Shown: piece by piece, positions 31,226 through 38,477 of the stretch
Layout: each line of letters starts with the position of its first letter
Numbering within the stretch: the first letter of the stretch is position 1
Assembly: GCA_000470535.1 (NCBI GenBank)
Contig: CBRG010000242.1
Span: forward strand, 1 to 38,477
Source: Streptomyces sp. AW19M42
GTDB lineage: Bacteria; Actinomycetota; Actinomycetes; Streptomycetales; Streptomycetaceae
Direction of reading: 5' to 3'
DNA length: 38,477 bases
Notes under the pieces: generated by a model
The model's database searches: none
Seen by the model: only the letters and a program-made list of their open reading frames with translations
What the model was told of the DNA's origin: nothing
Program-made: the position numbers and the translations under genes

Positions 31226-32314
31226 ATGCCACGCCGAACCGCGACGATGCTCGCTTCCACCCTGGTTCTGATCGCGCTGCTCTGCGCGGGTGTGCTCATC
31301 AAAGTGCCGTACTCGGAGATGTCCCCGGGGCCGACCGTGAACACGCTCGGTGACGTCGACGGTGATCCCGTGCTGCAGATCACCGGGCACAAGACGTACG
31401 AGACGTCCGGGCACCTCAACATGACGACGGTCAGGGTGACCGGCGCCGACTACAACATGAACCTCGTGGAGGCCGTCTACGGATGGCTGGGCCACGACAG
31501 CCTGGTCGTACCGCACGACACGCTCTACCCGGACGGCAAGACCGAGCAGCAGTCGACGCAGGAGAACGCCGAGGAGTTCAGCCAGTCCCAGGAGAGCGCC
31601 AAGGTCGCGGCCCTCACCGAACTGGGCATCCCGGTGTCGTCACGGGTCGTGGTCTCCACGGTCGTCAAGGACAGCCCCGCACAGGGCAAGCTGCACGCCG
31701 GCGACTTGATCAAGGCCGTCGACGGTACGGCGGTCAAGCAGCCGGAGGACGTCGCGAAGCTCGTCACCCGGCACGAGCCCGGCCAGGACGTCACCTTCAC
31801 GGTCATCCCGGCCAAGACCGCGGCGGCGGCCGAGAAGTCCGGCAAGGAGCCCGAGGGCGCCCAGAAGATCACCCTCACCACCGCGAAGGCCCCCAAGGAG
31901 GACCGCGCGATCGTCGGTATCCAGGCGGGGACGGACCACACCTTCCCGTTCGACATCGACATCAAGCTCGCCGACGTGGGCGGCCCGAGCGCCGGTCTGA
32001 TGTTCTCCCTGGGCATCATCGACAAGCTCACCCCGGGACAGCTGACGGGCGGCAAGTTCGTCGCGGGCACCGGGACGATCGACGACAAGGGCGAGGTCGG
32101 CCCGATCGGCGGCATCAACATGAAGCTGGTCGGCGCGCGCAACGCCGGTGCTCGCTACTTCCTGACCCCGGCCGACAACTGCAAGTCGGCCGCCTCCGAC
32201 ACCCCCGACGGACTCACACTGGTGCGGGTGAAGACGATCGACGACGCCAGGGATTCGCTGGACAAGATCCGCTCGGGGGACACGGCCGGCCTGGCGAGCT
32301 GCTCGACAGGCTGA
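31226..32314 (+). CDS. PDZ and Lon-type (S16) membrane-anchored protease, YlbL family
   Basis: A 362-residue protein. It has an N-terminal signal anchor (MLASTLVLIALLCAGVLIKV), the family motif PGPTVNTLG, a PDZ domain (about 150-215, VVKDSPAQGKLHAGDLIKAV) and a C-terminal Lon protease domain. The nucleophile Ser is in VGGPSAGLMFSLGIID and the dyad Lys is in INMKLVGARNAG, so both catalytic residues are present. It lacks an ATPase, as in Bacillus YlbL, and would act outside the membrane face. The M. tuberculosis counterpart is Rv3194c, next to the UPF0182 gene as here. Confidence 0.92.
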   Translation: MPRRTATMLASTLVLIALLCAGVLIKVPYSEMSPGPTVNTLGDVDGDPVLQITGHKTYETSGHLNMTTVRVTGADYNMNLVEAVYGWLGHDSLVVPHDTLYPDGKTEQQSTQENAEEFSQSQESAKVAALTELGIPVSSRVVVSTVVKDSPAQGKLHAGDLIKAVDGTAVKQPEDVAKLVTRHEPGQDVTFTVIPAKTAAAAEKSGKEPEGAQKITLTTAKAPKEDRAIVGIQAGTDHTFPFDIDIKLADVGGPSAGLMFSLGIIDKLTPGQLTGGKFVAGTGTIDDKGEVGPIGGINMKLVGARNAGARYFLTPADNCKSAASDTPDGLTLVRVKTIDDARDSLDKIRSGDTAGLASCSTG

Positions 32315-32344
32315 CCGCTTCCCCTCGTTGGCGGACCGGGCGGG

Positions 32345-32914
32345 TCAGGACTCGAAGGTCGCGGCCAGTGCCTCGGCCAGCCCCGGAACCAGACCGGCGC
32401 CGGTCAGCACGTCGTTCGGGGAGTCCTTCTCCCGCAGCCGCACGGCCGACTCCCGCGCACCGTCCCGCAGGACGGCCACGGTCATCCGCACCTCCTGGCG
32501 GTCGGGGTGCTTGGCGACCCACTTGGTCAGCTGGGTGTCGTCGAGACCTTCGGGAACGGATGCCTCCGCGGACGGCGGCAGCATCAGCCGCTCCACCGTC
32601 ATCGCGCACCCGACCACCGCGTCCGGCCAGGCGATCGTGGCGAGGAACTCGTCCAGTGCGGTACCTGCGGGAAGCTCCTCCTGCTCAATAGGGGTGAGTG
32701 CGGCGGCCTTCGAGCCGTCGTCGTCGAGGCCCAGCTGGGCGGCGAGGCCCGGCTCCTGGACCCGCAGCCGGGCGGTGTCGACGAGGGCGAAGAGCCGGGC
32801 GGGCTGATCCCAGCCGAGACCGGAGATGTATTCGTCGATTTCGAGCACCGCTACGGTGAGCGGGCTCGCGGCCATCGGAGGGCCTGAGGGGGAAACGTTG
32901 GACATGGACAACAT
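32345..32914 (-). CDS. PPA1309-family protein, function unknown
   Basis: A 189-residue acidic protein of an actinobacterial family named after PPA1309. Recognisable segments are LTVAVLEIDEYISGLGWDQPARLFALVDTA, GTALDEFLATIAWPDAVVGCAM, and the C-terminal VRMTVAVLRDGARESAVRLR. No catalytic motif, membrane segment or signal peptide is visible. AAGGAGG precedes ATG 32914, which I prefer over ATG 32905. Converges with the PDZ-Lon gene (30-bp gap) and is divergent from the UPF0182 gene. Confidence 0.82.
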   Translation of the reverse strand: MLSMSNVSPSGPPMAASPLTVAVLEIDEYISGLGWDQPARLFALVDTARLRVQEPGLAAQLGLDDDGSKAAALTPIEQEELPAGTALDEFLATIAWPDAVVGCAMTVERLMLPPSAEASVPEGLDDTQLTKWVAKHPDRQEVRMTVAVLRDGARESAVRLREKDSPNDVLTGAGLVPGLAEALAATFES

Positions 32915-33029
32915 CCTGCCTCCTTCTGCCCCGGGAACGGGAACTAGGTAAAGCCTCAGTAAGTTGCATAGGTGGGCTCTACGATCGCGGGGCCCCTTCA
33001 ACACGACCGCGAACTTCGAGGTGCGCACG

Positions 33030-36011
33030 TTGGCTTTCCAGATGCCGGACCGCGGCGGAGGCCCGACAGGGCCACGGATCAGAGTCGGCCGCCCGTCCCG
33101 GCGCGCCCGAACCCTGCTCATGACACTGGGCGTCCTGGCGATTCTCGCCATGGCGTTCGTCATGTTCGCGGGGTTCTGGACGGACTGGCTCTGGTACAGG
33201 TCGGTCGCGTATTCATCCGTCTTCACCACCACTCTGTGGACCAAGATCGGGCTGTTCCTCGTCTTCGGACTGCTGATGGCCGTGGCCGTCGGCGTGAACA
33301 TCTGGCTCGCGCACCGGCTCCGGCCGCCGCTGAGCGCGATGTCGCTGGAACAGCAGAGCCTGGACCGCTACCGGATGAGCCTCGCCCCGTACAAGAAGTG
33401 GGTGCTGCTCGCGATCACCGCGCTCGTCGGTCTGATCGCCGGAGCGTCCTCCTCCGGCCAGTGGCGCACCTGGCTGATGTACGTGAACGGTGTGTCGTTC
33501 GGGCAGAAGGACCCCCAGTTCCATCTGGACGTGTCCTTCTTCGCCTTCGACCTGCCCTGGTACCGCTTCCTGCTGGGCTTCGGCTTCGCGGCCACGGTGC
33601 TCTCACTGGTCGCCGCCGCGCTGACGCACTACCTGTACGGCGGGCTGCGCATCACCAGCCCCGGCGCGCGGGCGACGGGGGCGGCCACCGGTCATCTCTC
33701 GGTGCTGCTCGGCATCTTCGTCGCGCTGAAGGCCGTGGCGTACTGGCTCGACCGCTACGGGCTGGCCGTGAAGTCCAGCGACTTCAAGGCCACGGACAAC
33801 TGGACGGGCCTGCGGTACGTCGACGCCAACGCCTATCTCCCGGCGAAGACGATCCTGTTCTGCATCGCCGCGATCTGTGCCGTGCTGTTCTTCGCGACGC
33901 TCTGGCGCCGCACCTGGCAGCTGCCGGTGATCGGTTTCGGGCTGATGGTCCTCTCCGCGATCCTGATCGGCGGGCTCTACCCGGCGATCGTGCAGAAGTT
34001 CCAGGTCCAGCCGAACGAGCAGGCCAAGGAAGCCCCGTTCATCCGGAAGAACATCGACGCCACGCGTGACGCCTACGACATCGACGACGCACAGGTCGAC
34101 GACTACGCGGGCAAGAGCACCACGGACGACGAGACGAAGCTCCGCGCCAGCGCGGACGCGGCGGCCAGCTACCGGGTGATGGACCCCAACGTCGTCTCCC
34201 CGGCCTTCCAGCAGCTCCAGCAGAAGAGGAACTACTACCAGTTCCCCAAGACGCTGGACGTCGACCGCTACGAGGACGAGTCCGGCAAGGAGCAGGACAC
34301 GGTCATCGGTCTGCGCGAGCTCAACCTGCAGGGCATCCCCAAGCGCAACTGGATCAACGACCACTTCACCTACACCCACGGCTACGGTGCGATCGCCGCC
34401 CGGGGCACCACGACCGGCAAGAACCCGAAGGGGTCTCCCGACTTCACCGAGTCCGGCCTGCCGACCACCGGCGAGCTGGGCTCGTACCAGCAGGAGATCT
34501 ACTACGGCGAGAAGACCGAGCAGTACTCCATCGTCGGCGGGCCCCAGAAGGAGCTCGATTACGAGGAGGACGGCGAGAAGACCACCAGCTACAAGGGCAA
34601 GAGCGGGGTCAGCCTCTCCAACGCGTTCAACCGCGCCGCCTACGCGGTGGCGTTCAGCGAACCGCAGATCCTGTACTCGGGAGCCATCGGTGACGGCTCG
34701 CGGATCCTGTACAACCGCACCCCCAAGGAGCGGGTCGAGGCGGTCGCTCCCTGGCTGACCATCGACGGCGACGCCTACCCGGCCGTGGTCAAGGGCCGCA
34801 TCCAGTGGGTCGTCGACGCGTACACCACGACCAACGGCTACCCGTACGCCTCGCGTACGACGCTGGGTGACACCACAGCCGACTCGCTGACCACCAACCA
34901 GCGTGCCGTCGTCGCCCAGCAGAACCAGGTCAACTACATCCGCAACTCGGTGAAGGCCACCGTCGACGCGTACGACGGCACGGTCAAGCTCTACGAGTGG
35001 GACACCGAGGACCCGATCCTCAAGACCTGGCGCAAGGCGTTCCCGGGGACCGTGAAGCCCCGGGCGGACATCCCACAGGACCTGATGGACCACCTGCGGT
35101 ATCCGCAGGACCTGTTCAAGGTGCAGCGCGAGCTGCTGACCCGCTACCACGTGGAGAACCCCGCCCAGTTCTACAGCGGCAGTGACGCGTGGCAGGTCCC
35201 GGACGACCCGACCAACAAGGAGTCCGGCGCCGTTCCGCCGTACTACCTGAGCATAAAGATGCCGGATCAGAAGGCTCAGAAGTTCTCGCTGACGACTACG
35301 TTCACCCCCAAGGGGCGGCCCGACCTGGGCGCGTTCATGGCGGTGGACGCCGATGCGTCGAGCAAGGACTACGGCACGATAAGACTGCTCCGAGTCACCA
35401 CCACGGTGAAGGGGCCCGGTCAGGTACAGAGTGAGCTCAACGGCAACGACGACGTCGCCGAGTTCGTGAGAAACCTCAAAGGCACCGACTCCGACATCGA
35501 GTACGGCAACCTGCTGACGGTGCCGCTCGAAGGGGGCTTCCTCTACATCGAGCCGGTGTACACGCGCGGTGGCACGCAGAACTATCCGCTGCTGCGCAAG
35601 GTCGCCGCCTCGTACGGGTCGAAGATCGTCTTCGAGAACAGTCTCGGGGAGGCGCTCAACGCGGTCTTCGGGGTGGACGGCTCCGATACGAGCGAGCCAC
35701 CGGACGAGAACACGCGACCACCGGGTGACACCACGGAGCCGCCGGCTACCGGCGACACCGCGCTGAAGAAGGCGATCGCGGACGCCCAGAAGGCCTACAC
35801 GGAAGGCGAGGCAGCCCTGAAGGAGCAGGACTGGACCGCCTACGGCAAGGCCCAGACGGATCTGCAGGACGCCCTGCAGCGGGCAGCGGCCGCGCAGCCC
35901 AAGTCCGGTAGTCCCAGCAACGCGGATAAGCCCGATAAATCCGATAAGGCTGATAGGGCTGATAAGTCAAGCACGGAAGATAAGGCTGACAGCGGTGACA
36001 GTGGTGGCTGA
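33030..36011 (+). CDS. UPF0182-family multi-pass membrane protein
   Basis: A 993-residue protein. I chose TTG 33030 because GAGGTG lies 6 bases upstream; ATG 33042 is the alternative. About seven N-terminal membrane helices (first [20 protein letters not shown]) are followed by a very large extracytoplasmic domain with family motifs [35 protein letters not shown] and [18 protein letters not shown]. The C-terminus has a helical region ([21 protein letters not shown]) and a Lys/Asp/Ser repeat tail. The family's role is unknown. The M. tuberculosis counterpart is Rv3193c, also beside the PDZ-Lon gene. Confidence 0.92.
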   Translation: MAFQMPDRGGGPTGPRIRVGRPSRRARTLLMTLGVLAILAMAFVMFAGFWTDWLWYRSVAYSSVFTTTLWTKIGLFLVFGLLMAVAVGVNIWLAHRLRPPLSAMSLEQQSLDRYRMSLAPYKKWVLLAITALVGLIAGASSSGQWRTWLMYVNGVSFGQKDPQFHLDVSFFAFDLPWYRFLLGFGFAATVLSLVAAALTHYLYGGLRITSPGARATGAATGHLSVLLGIFVALKAVAYWLDRYGLAVKSSDFKATDNWTGLRYVDANAYLPAKTILFCIAAICAVLFFATLWRRTWQLPVIGFGLMVLSAILIGGLYPAIVQKFQVQPNEQAKEAPFIRKNIDATRDAYDIDDAQVDDYAGKSTTDDETKLRASADAAASYRVMDPNVVSPAFQQLQQKRNYYQFPKTLDVDRYEDESGKEQDTVIGLRELNLQGIPKRNWINDHFTYTHGYGAIAARGTTTGKNPKGSPDFTESGLPTTGELGSYQQEIYYGEKTEQYSIVGGPQKELDYEEDGEKTTSYKGKSGVSLSNAFNRAAYAVAFSEPQILYSGAIGDGSRILYNRTPKERVEAVAPWLTIDGDAYPAVVKGRIQWVVDAYTTTNGYPYASRTTLGDTTADSLTTNQRAVVAQQNQVNYIRNSVKATVDAYDGTVKLYEWDTEDPILKTWRKAFPGTVKPRADIPQDLMDHLRYPQDLFKVQRELLTRYHVENPAQFYSGSDAWQVPDDPTNKESGAVPPYYLSIKMPDQKAQKFSLTTTFTPKGRPDLGAFMAVDADASSKDYGTIRLLRVTTTVKGPGQVQSELNGNDDVAEFVRNLKGTDSDIEYGNLLTVPLEGGFLYIEPVYTRGGTQNYPLLRKVAASYGSKIVFENSLGEALNAVFGVDGSDTSEPPDENTRPPGDTTEPPATGDTALKKAIADAQKAYTEGEAALKEQDWTAYGKAQTDLQDALQRAAAAQPKSGSPSNADKPDKSDKADRADKSSTEDKADSGDSGG
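35925..35969 (+). repeat. 9-bp tandem repeat in the UPF0182 C-terminal tail
   Basis: Five units of GATAAG-type sequence (gataagccc, gataaatcc, gataaggct, gatagggct, gataagtca) encode D-K-P/S/A. The stretch is strikingly A/T-rich for this genome. Confidence 0.85.
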
Positions 36012-36063
36012 GTAACTCGGTAAAGCTTCACCTTCGCGCCGTGGTACGGTTTCAACACAACGG

Positions 36064-36137
36064 CGCGGGGTGGAGCAGCTCGGTAGCTCGCTGGGCTCAT
36101 AACCCAGAGGTCGCAGGTTCAAATCCTGTCCCCGCTA
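36064..36137 (+). tRNA. Initiator tRNA-fMet (anticodon CAU)
   Basis: A 74-nt cloverleaf: acceptor CGCGGGG with CCCCGC plus a C1-U72 mismatch; the anticodon arm CTGGG-CTCATAA-CCCAG has the three consecutive G:C pairs typical of initiators; the T-arm is GCAGG-TTCAAAT-CCTGT. The anticodon is CAT at 36098-36100. The 3' CCA is not encoded (ACT follows). A -10 TACGGT (36045-36050) lies just upstream. Confidence 0.97.
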
Positions 36138-36145
36138 CTGAAAGA

Positions 36146-36181
36146 CGAAGGCCCGGATCCTTTCGAGGATCCGGGCCTTCG
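36146..36181 (+). terminator. Terminator after tRNA-fMet
   Basis: A perfect 15-bp stem (36146-36160 with 36167-36181, 6-nt loop) lies 8 bp beyond the tRNA. Confidence 0.85.
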
Positions 36182-36350
36182 CCGTGTCGTCGTGACTTTT
36201 CGGTGCAGTCGGCGTGAAGCGCGGTTCACGGGGCACCAGTTGATGAGGGGCGTGCTTGACTTGTCTCTCTGTGGGCAAGTCGACAAAACGCTGAAGTGAC
36301 CTCACTGGCCGCGATATACCAGGTGTACGCGGGTTACAGGCGGTGCGACG

Positions 36351-38405
36351 ATGGTATTTATGGGGGACAGGGCAACTCTGTTGGAGACAGGGCGGTTTGG
36401 TCAGCGTCATGCCCATCCGGCGGAAAACACGCTGGATGTGGCATTTGCCGCCGCCACACGGTACAACGACTACATCGAGACCGCCGAGACTGCGGAGTGT
36501 GCCGCGACCGTCGAAAGTGCAGAGACCGCAGAGTCCGCGGACGGCGTGGAGAACGCCGAGGGCGCGGAGACCGCAGAGAGTGCGGACAACGCCGAGAGCG
36601 AGGCGCGTCACCGTCGTGCCGCCGACGCAGGGGACACCGCGTCGATGAGCGTCCTCGGCGCGTTGCTGCTGCGCCGGGGCGATCTGACCGGTGCCGAGAC
36701 CTACCTGCGGGCGGCCACCGCCGACGGCGACCGCGCGGCGGCCAACAACCTGGGCGTTCTGCTGCACCAGCGCGGATACCCGGACGAGGCGGCCGACTGG
36801 TGGCGGATCGCGGCCGTCGCCGGCTCCGCCGCGGCCGCGCACGCCCTCGGGCGCCACTACCGCGAGCGTGGCGACGAGCCCGGCGCCGAGTACTGGCTGC
36901 GTCAGTCCGCCGAGCAGGGTCACGCGCTGGGGGCGTACGCCCTCGCGGATCTGCTGGAGCACCGCAGCGACGTCGGCGCCGAGCGCTGGCTGCGCGCCGC
37001 GGCCGAGCAGGGGCACCGCGAAGCCGCGTACCGGTTGGCACGCATGGTGGAGCGCAACGCGGCGGACGACGCGCACGACGCGTTCGGCCGCCCCGGACTT
37101 GGCCCCCGCACCGCGACGGACGACGGGGCGGACACCACCGAGGGCCGGGCGGCCGTGCGCAAGGACGACAGCCCGGTCGCCGGGCCCGAAGCGGGCCGGG
37201 TCGGTGAGGCCGAGCAGTGGTACCGGCAGGCCGCCGCGCGCGGTCACCGGCGTGCCGCGCTGCACCTCGGCGCCATCCTGGAGCAGCGCGGCGAGCTGAA
37301 GCAGGCCGGCCGCTGGTACCTCATCGCGGCCAAGGCCGGTGAGGCGCGGGCCGCGTGCGCGCTCGGCTTCCTGCTCCGTGACGCCGGAGACCGGGAGAGC
37401 GCGGCCGTGTGGTGGCTGCGCGCCGCACAGGAGGGCGACGGCAACGCCGCCAACGCGCTCGGCGCGCTGCACGCGGCCCGCGGTGAGCAGCAGACCGCCG
37501 AGCGCTGGTACCGCGCGGCCATGGACGCCGGTGACGTCAACGGCGCGTACAACCTGGGGCTGCTCTGTGCCGCCCAGGACCGTACGGCGCAGGCCGAGCA
37601 GTGGTACCGGCGCGCCGCGTACGCCGGTCACCGGGAGGCCGCCAACGCGCTGGCCGTGCTCCTGCTCCAGGCGGGCGACGCGACCGGCGCGGAGCCCTGG
37701 TTCTCCAAGGCGGCCGAGGCGGGCAGTGTCGATGCCGCGTTCAACCTGGGCATCCTGCACGCCGGGCGCGACGAGGACCGGGCCGCGCTGCTCTGGTACG
37801 AGCGCGCGGCTGCGGCCGGCCACACCGAGGCGGCGCTGCAGGTCGGGATGGCGCTGCTGCACCACGGCGAGGAGCGGGAGGCGGAGCGCCACCTGCGCTG
37901 CGCCGCGGGTGGCGGCAGCGCGGAAGCGGCCTTCCGGCTGGCCGGGGTGCTGGACTCGCGGCTGCCGCCGCCGGGGCCGCCCGCCCTGGGGGAGCCGATG
38001 CCCGAGAAATCCGAGTGCGAGGAGTGGTACGAGCGCGCCGCCGAGCAGGGCCACCGCCGGGCCCAGGTGCGCGTCGGGATGCTCGCCGCGGCCCGGGGCG
38101 ATGTGGAGAACGCCTCCCGGTGGTACCGGGAGGCGGCCGAGTCGGGCAGCCGCAACGGGGCCTTCAACCTCGGTCTGCTGCTCGCCCGCGAGGGCAGCGA
38201 GCGCGAGGCGGCGCTGTGGTGGAGCCGCGCCGCGAACGACGGGCACGGGCGGGCCGCCCTGCGCCTGGCCCTGCTGGCCACGCGCCGCGGTGAGCTCACG
38301 GAGGGGCAGCGGTGGTGTGCGCGGGCGGTCGAGCTGGGGCCGGCGGAGGTCTCGGAGCGGGCTGCGCGGTTGCGCGAGGCGCTGCATCAGGAGCTGACCG
38401 CGTAG
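36351..38405 (+). CDS. Sel1/TPR-repeat protein
   Basis: A 684-residue protein. After a short start (MVFMGDRATLLETGRF) comes an acidic Glu/Thr/Ala repeat (about 43-85), then about fifteen Sel1-like helical repeats of about 35 residues with the pattern A-xx-WYRxAAxAGHxxAAxxLGxLLxxRG. Two low-complexity spacers interrupt the solenoid (about 240-280 and 540-560). Such solenoids are protein-interaction scaffolds. There is no signal peptide. The start could be ATG 36351 or 36360; no clear ribosome site precedes either. It follows the tRNA terminator, with 169 bp between in which only weak promoter-like sequence is seen. Confidence 0.88.
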   Translation: MVFMGDRATLLETGRFGQRHAHPAENTLDVAFAAATRYNDYIETAETAECAATVESAETAESADGVENAEGAETAESADNAESEARHRRAADAGDTASMSVLGALLLRRGDLTGAETYLRAATADGDRAAANNLGVLLHQRGYPDEAADWWRIAAVAGSAAAAHALGRHYRERGDEPGAEYWLRQSAEQGHALGAYALADLLEHRSDVGAERWLRAAAEQGHREAAYRLARMVERNAADDAHDAFGRPGLGPRTATDDGADTTEGRAAVRKDDSPVAGPEAGRVGEAEQWYRQAAARGHRRAALHLGAILEQRGELKQAGRWYLIAAKAGEARAACALGFLLRDAGDRESAAVWWLRAAQEGDGNAANALGALHAARGEQQTAERWYRAAMDAGDVNGAYNLGLLCAAQDRTAQAEQWYRRAAYAGHREAANALAVLLLQAGDATGAEPWFSKAAEAGSVDAAFNLGILHAGRDEDRAALLWYERAAAAGHTEAALQVGMALLHHGEEREAERHLRCAAGGGSAEAAFRLAGVLDSRLPPPGPPALGEPMPEKSECEEWYERAAEQGHRRAQVRVGMLAAARGDVENASRWYREAAESGSRNGAFNLGLLLAREGSEREAALWWSRAANDGHGRAALRLALLATRRGELTEGQRWCARAVELGPAEVSERAARLREALHQELTA

Positions 38406-38460
38406 GCGGGGTGCGGGTGGGGGCGGGTGTTCGGGGACGGGGCGCCTTCGGCCCTGCCTT

Positions 38461-38477
38461 GTCCTCAATCGCCGGAC
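38461..38477. repeat. Partial copy of a dispersed Streptomyces intergenic repeat
   Basis: GTCCTCAATCGCCGGAC at the window edge matches, from memory, a short sequence repeated many times between Streptomyces genes. It is cut off by the window end. Confidence 0.5.

Noticed and set aside
36135..38468. 777-codon minus-strand frame opposite the Sel1 gene
   Set aside because: Shadow of the Sel1 repeats. It would also run through the tRNA terminator.

Overview
The window is a stretch of core chromosome from a high-GC actinomycete, almost certainly Streptomyces. The evidence is very GC-rich codon third positions, frequent GTG starts, mycothiol-type redox and WhiB-like genes, and a partial copy of a typical Streptomyces intergenic repeat at the right edge. 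About 27 protein genes, one tRNA, one pseudogene and several RNA-level regulators can be supported. No prophage, transposon, CRISPR array or biosynthetic cluster is visible.

Layout. 1-3.4 kb: a kinase-like/flippase fusion membrane protein, divergent from an alkyltransferase-like (ATL) DNA-lesion protein. 3.7-11.1 kb: the paired helicase-nuclease genes adnA and adnB, with a small opposite-strand ORF between them. 11.2-13.5 kb: an M20 peptidase and nudC. 13.6-14.6 kb: a folD paralogue behind a recognisable ZTP (pfl) riboswitch. 14.7-15.6 kb, minus strand: a decayed aminoglycoside-phosphotransferase-family gene and mycoredoxin. 15.8-19.4 kb: uvrD2, then wblC (the WhiB7 orthologue) behind a long leader with an upstream ORF and an intrinsic terminator. 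19.6-23.2 kb: small unknown genes, an ABC1-family kinase, a ThiF/E1-like protein and a zinc metallopeptidase. 23.3-26.4 kb: a TerD-AIM24 fusion followed by two AIM24 genes. 26.5-32.9 kb: a Nudix hydrolase, a DUF2342 metalloprotease-like protein, an SDR-like protein, moaE, a small membrane protein, a PDZ-Lon (YlbL-type) protease and a PPA1309-family protein. 33-38.4 kb: a UPF0182 membrane protein, initiator tRNA-fMet, and a Sel1/TPR-repeat protein.

How the genes work together. The left half is rich in DNA repair (ATL, AdnA, AdnB, UvrD2). The ATL gene and adnB both carry a promoter matching the RecA-independent DNA-damage (RecA-NDp/PafBC) motif, placed so that the transcript starts at or next to the start codon. 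Housekeeping and redox functions (NudC, mycoredoxin) and the master regulator of intrinsic antibiotic resistance (WblC) sit beside them. The gene set resembles the Mycobacterium tuberculosis Rv3193c-Rv3204 neighbourhood, so this looks like a conserved actinobacterial block with lineage-specific insertions.

The most interesting signals are regulatory: the ZTP riboswitch with a predicted Shine-Dalgarno-sequestering helix, the wblC attenuator, two PafBC-type promoters, and a recurring leaderless promoter geometry. Function calls are from reading the sequence and remembered family motifs; no database search was run.
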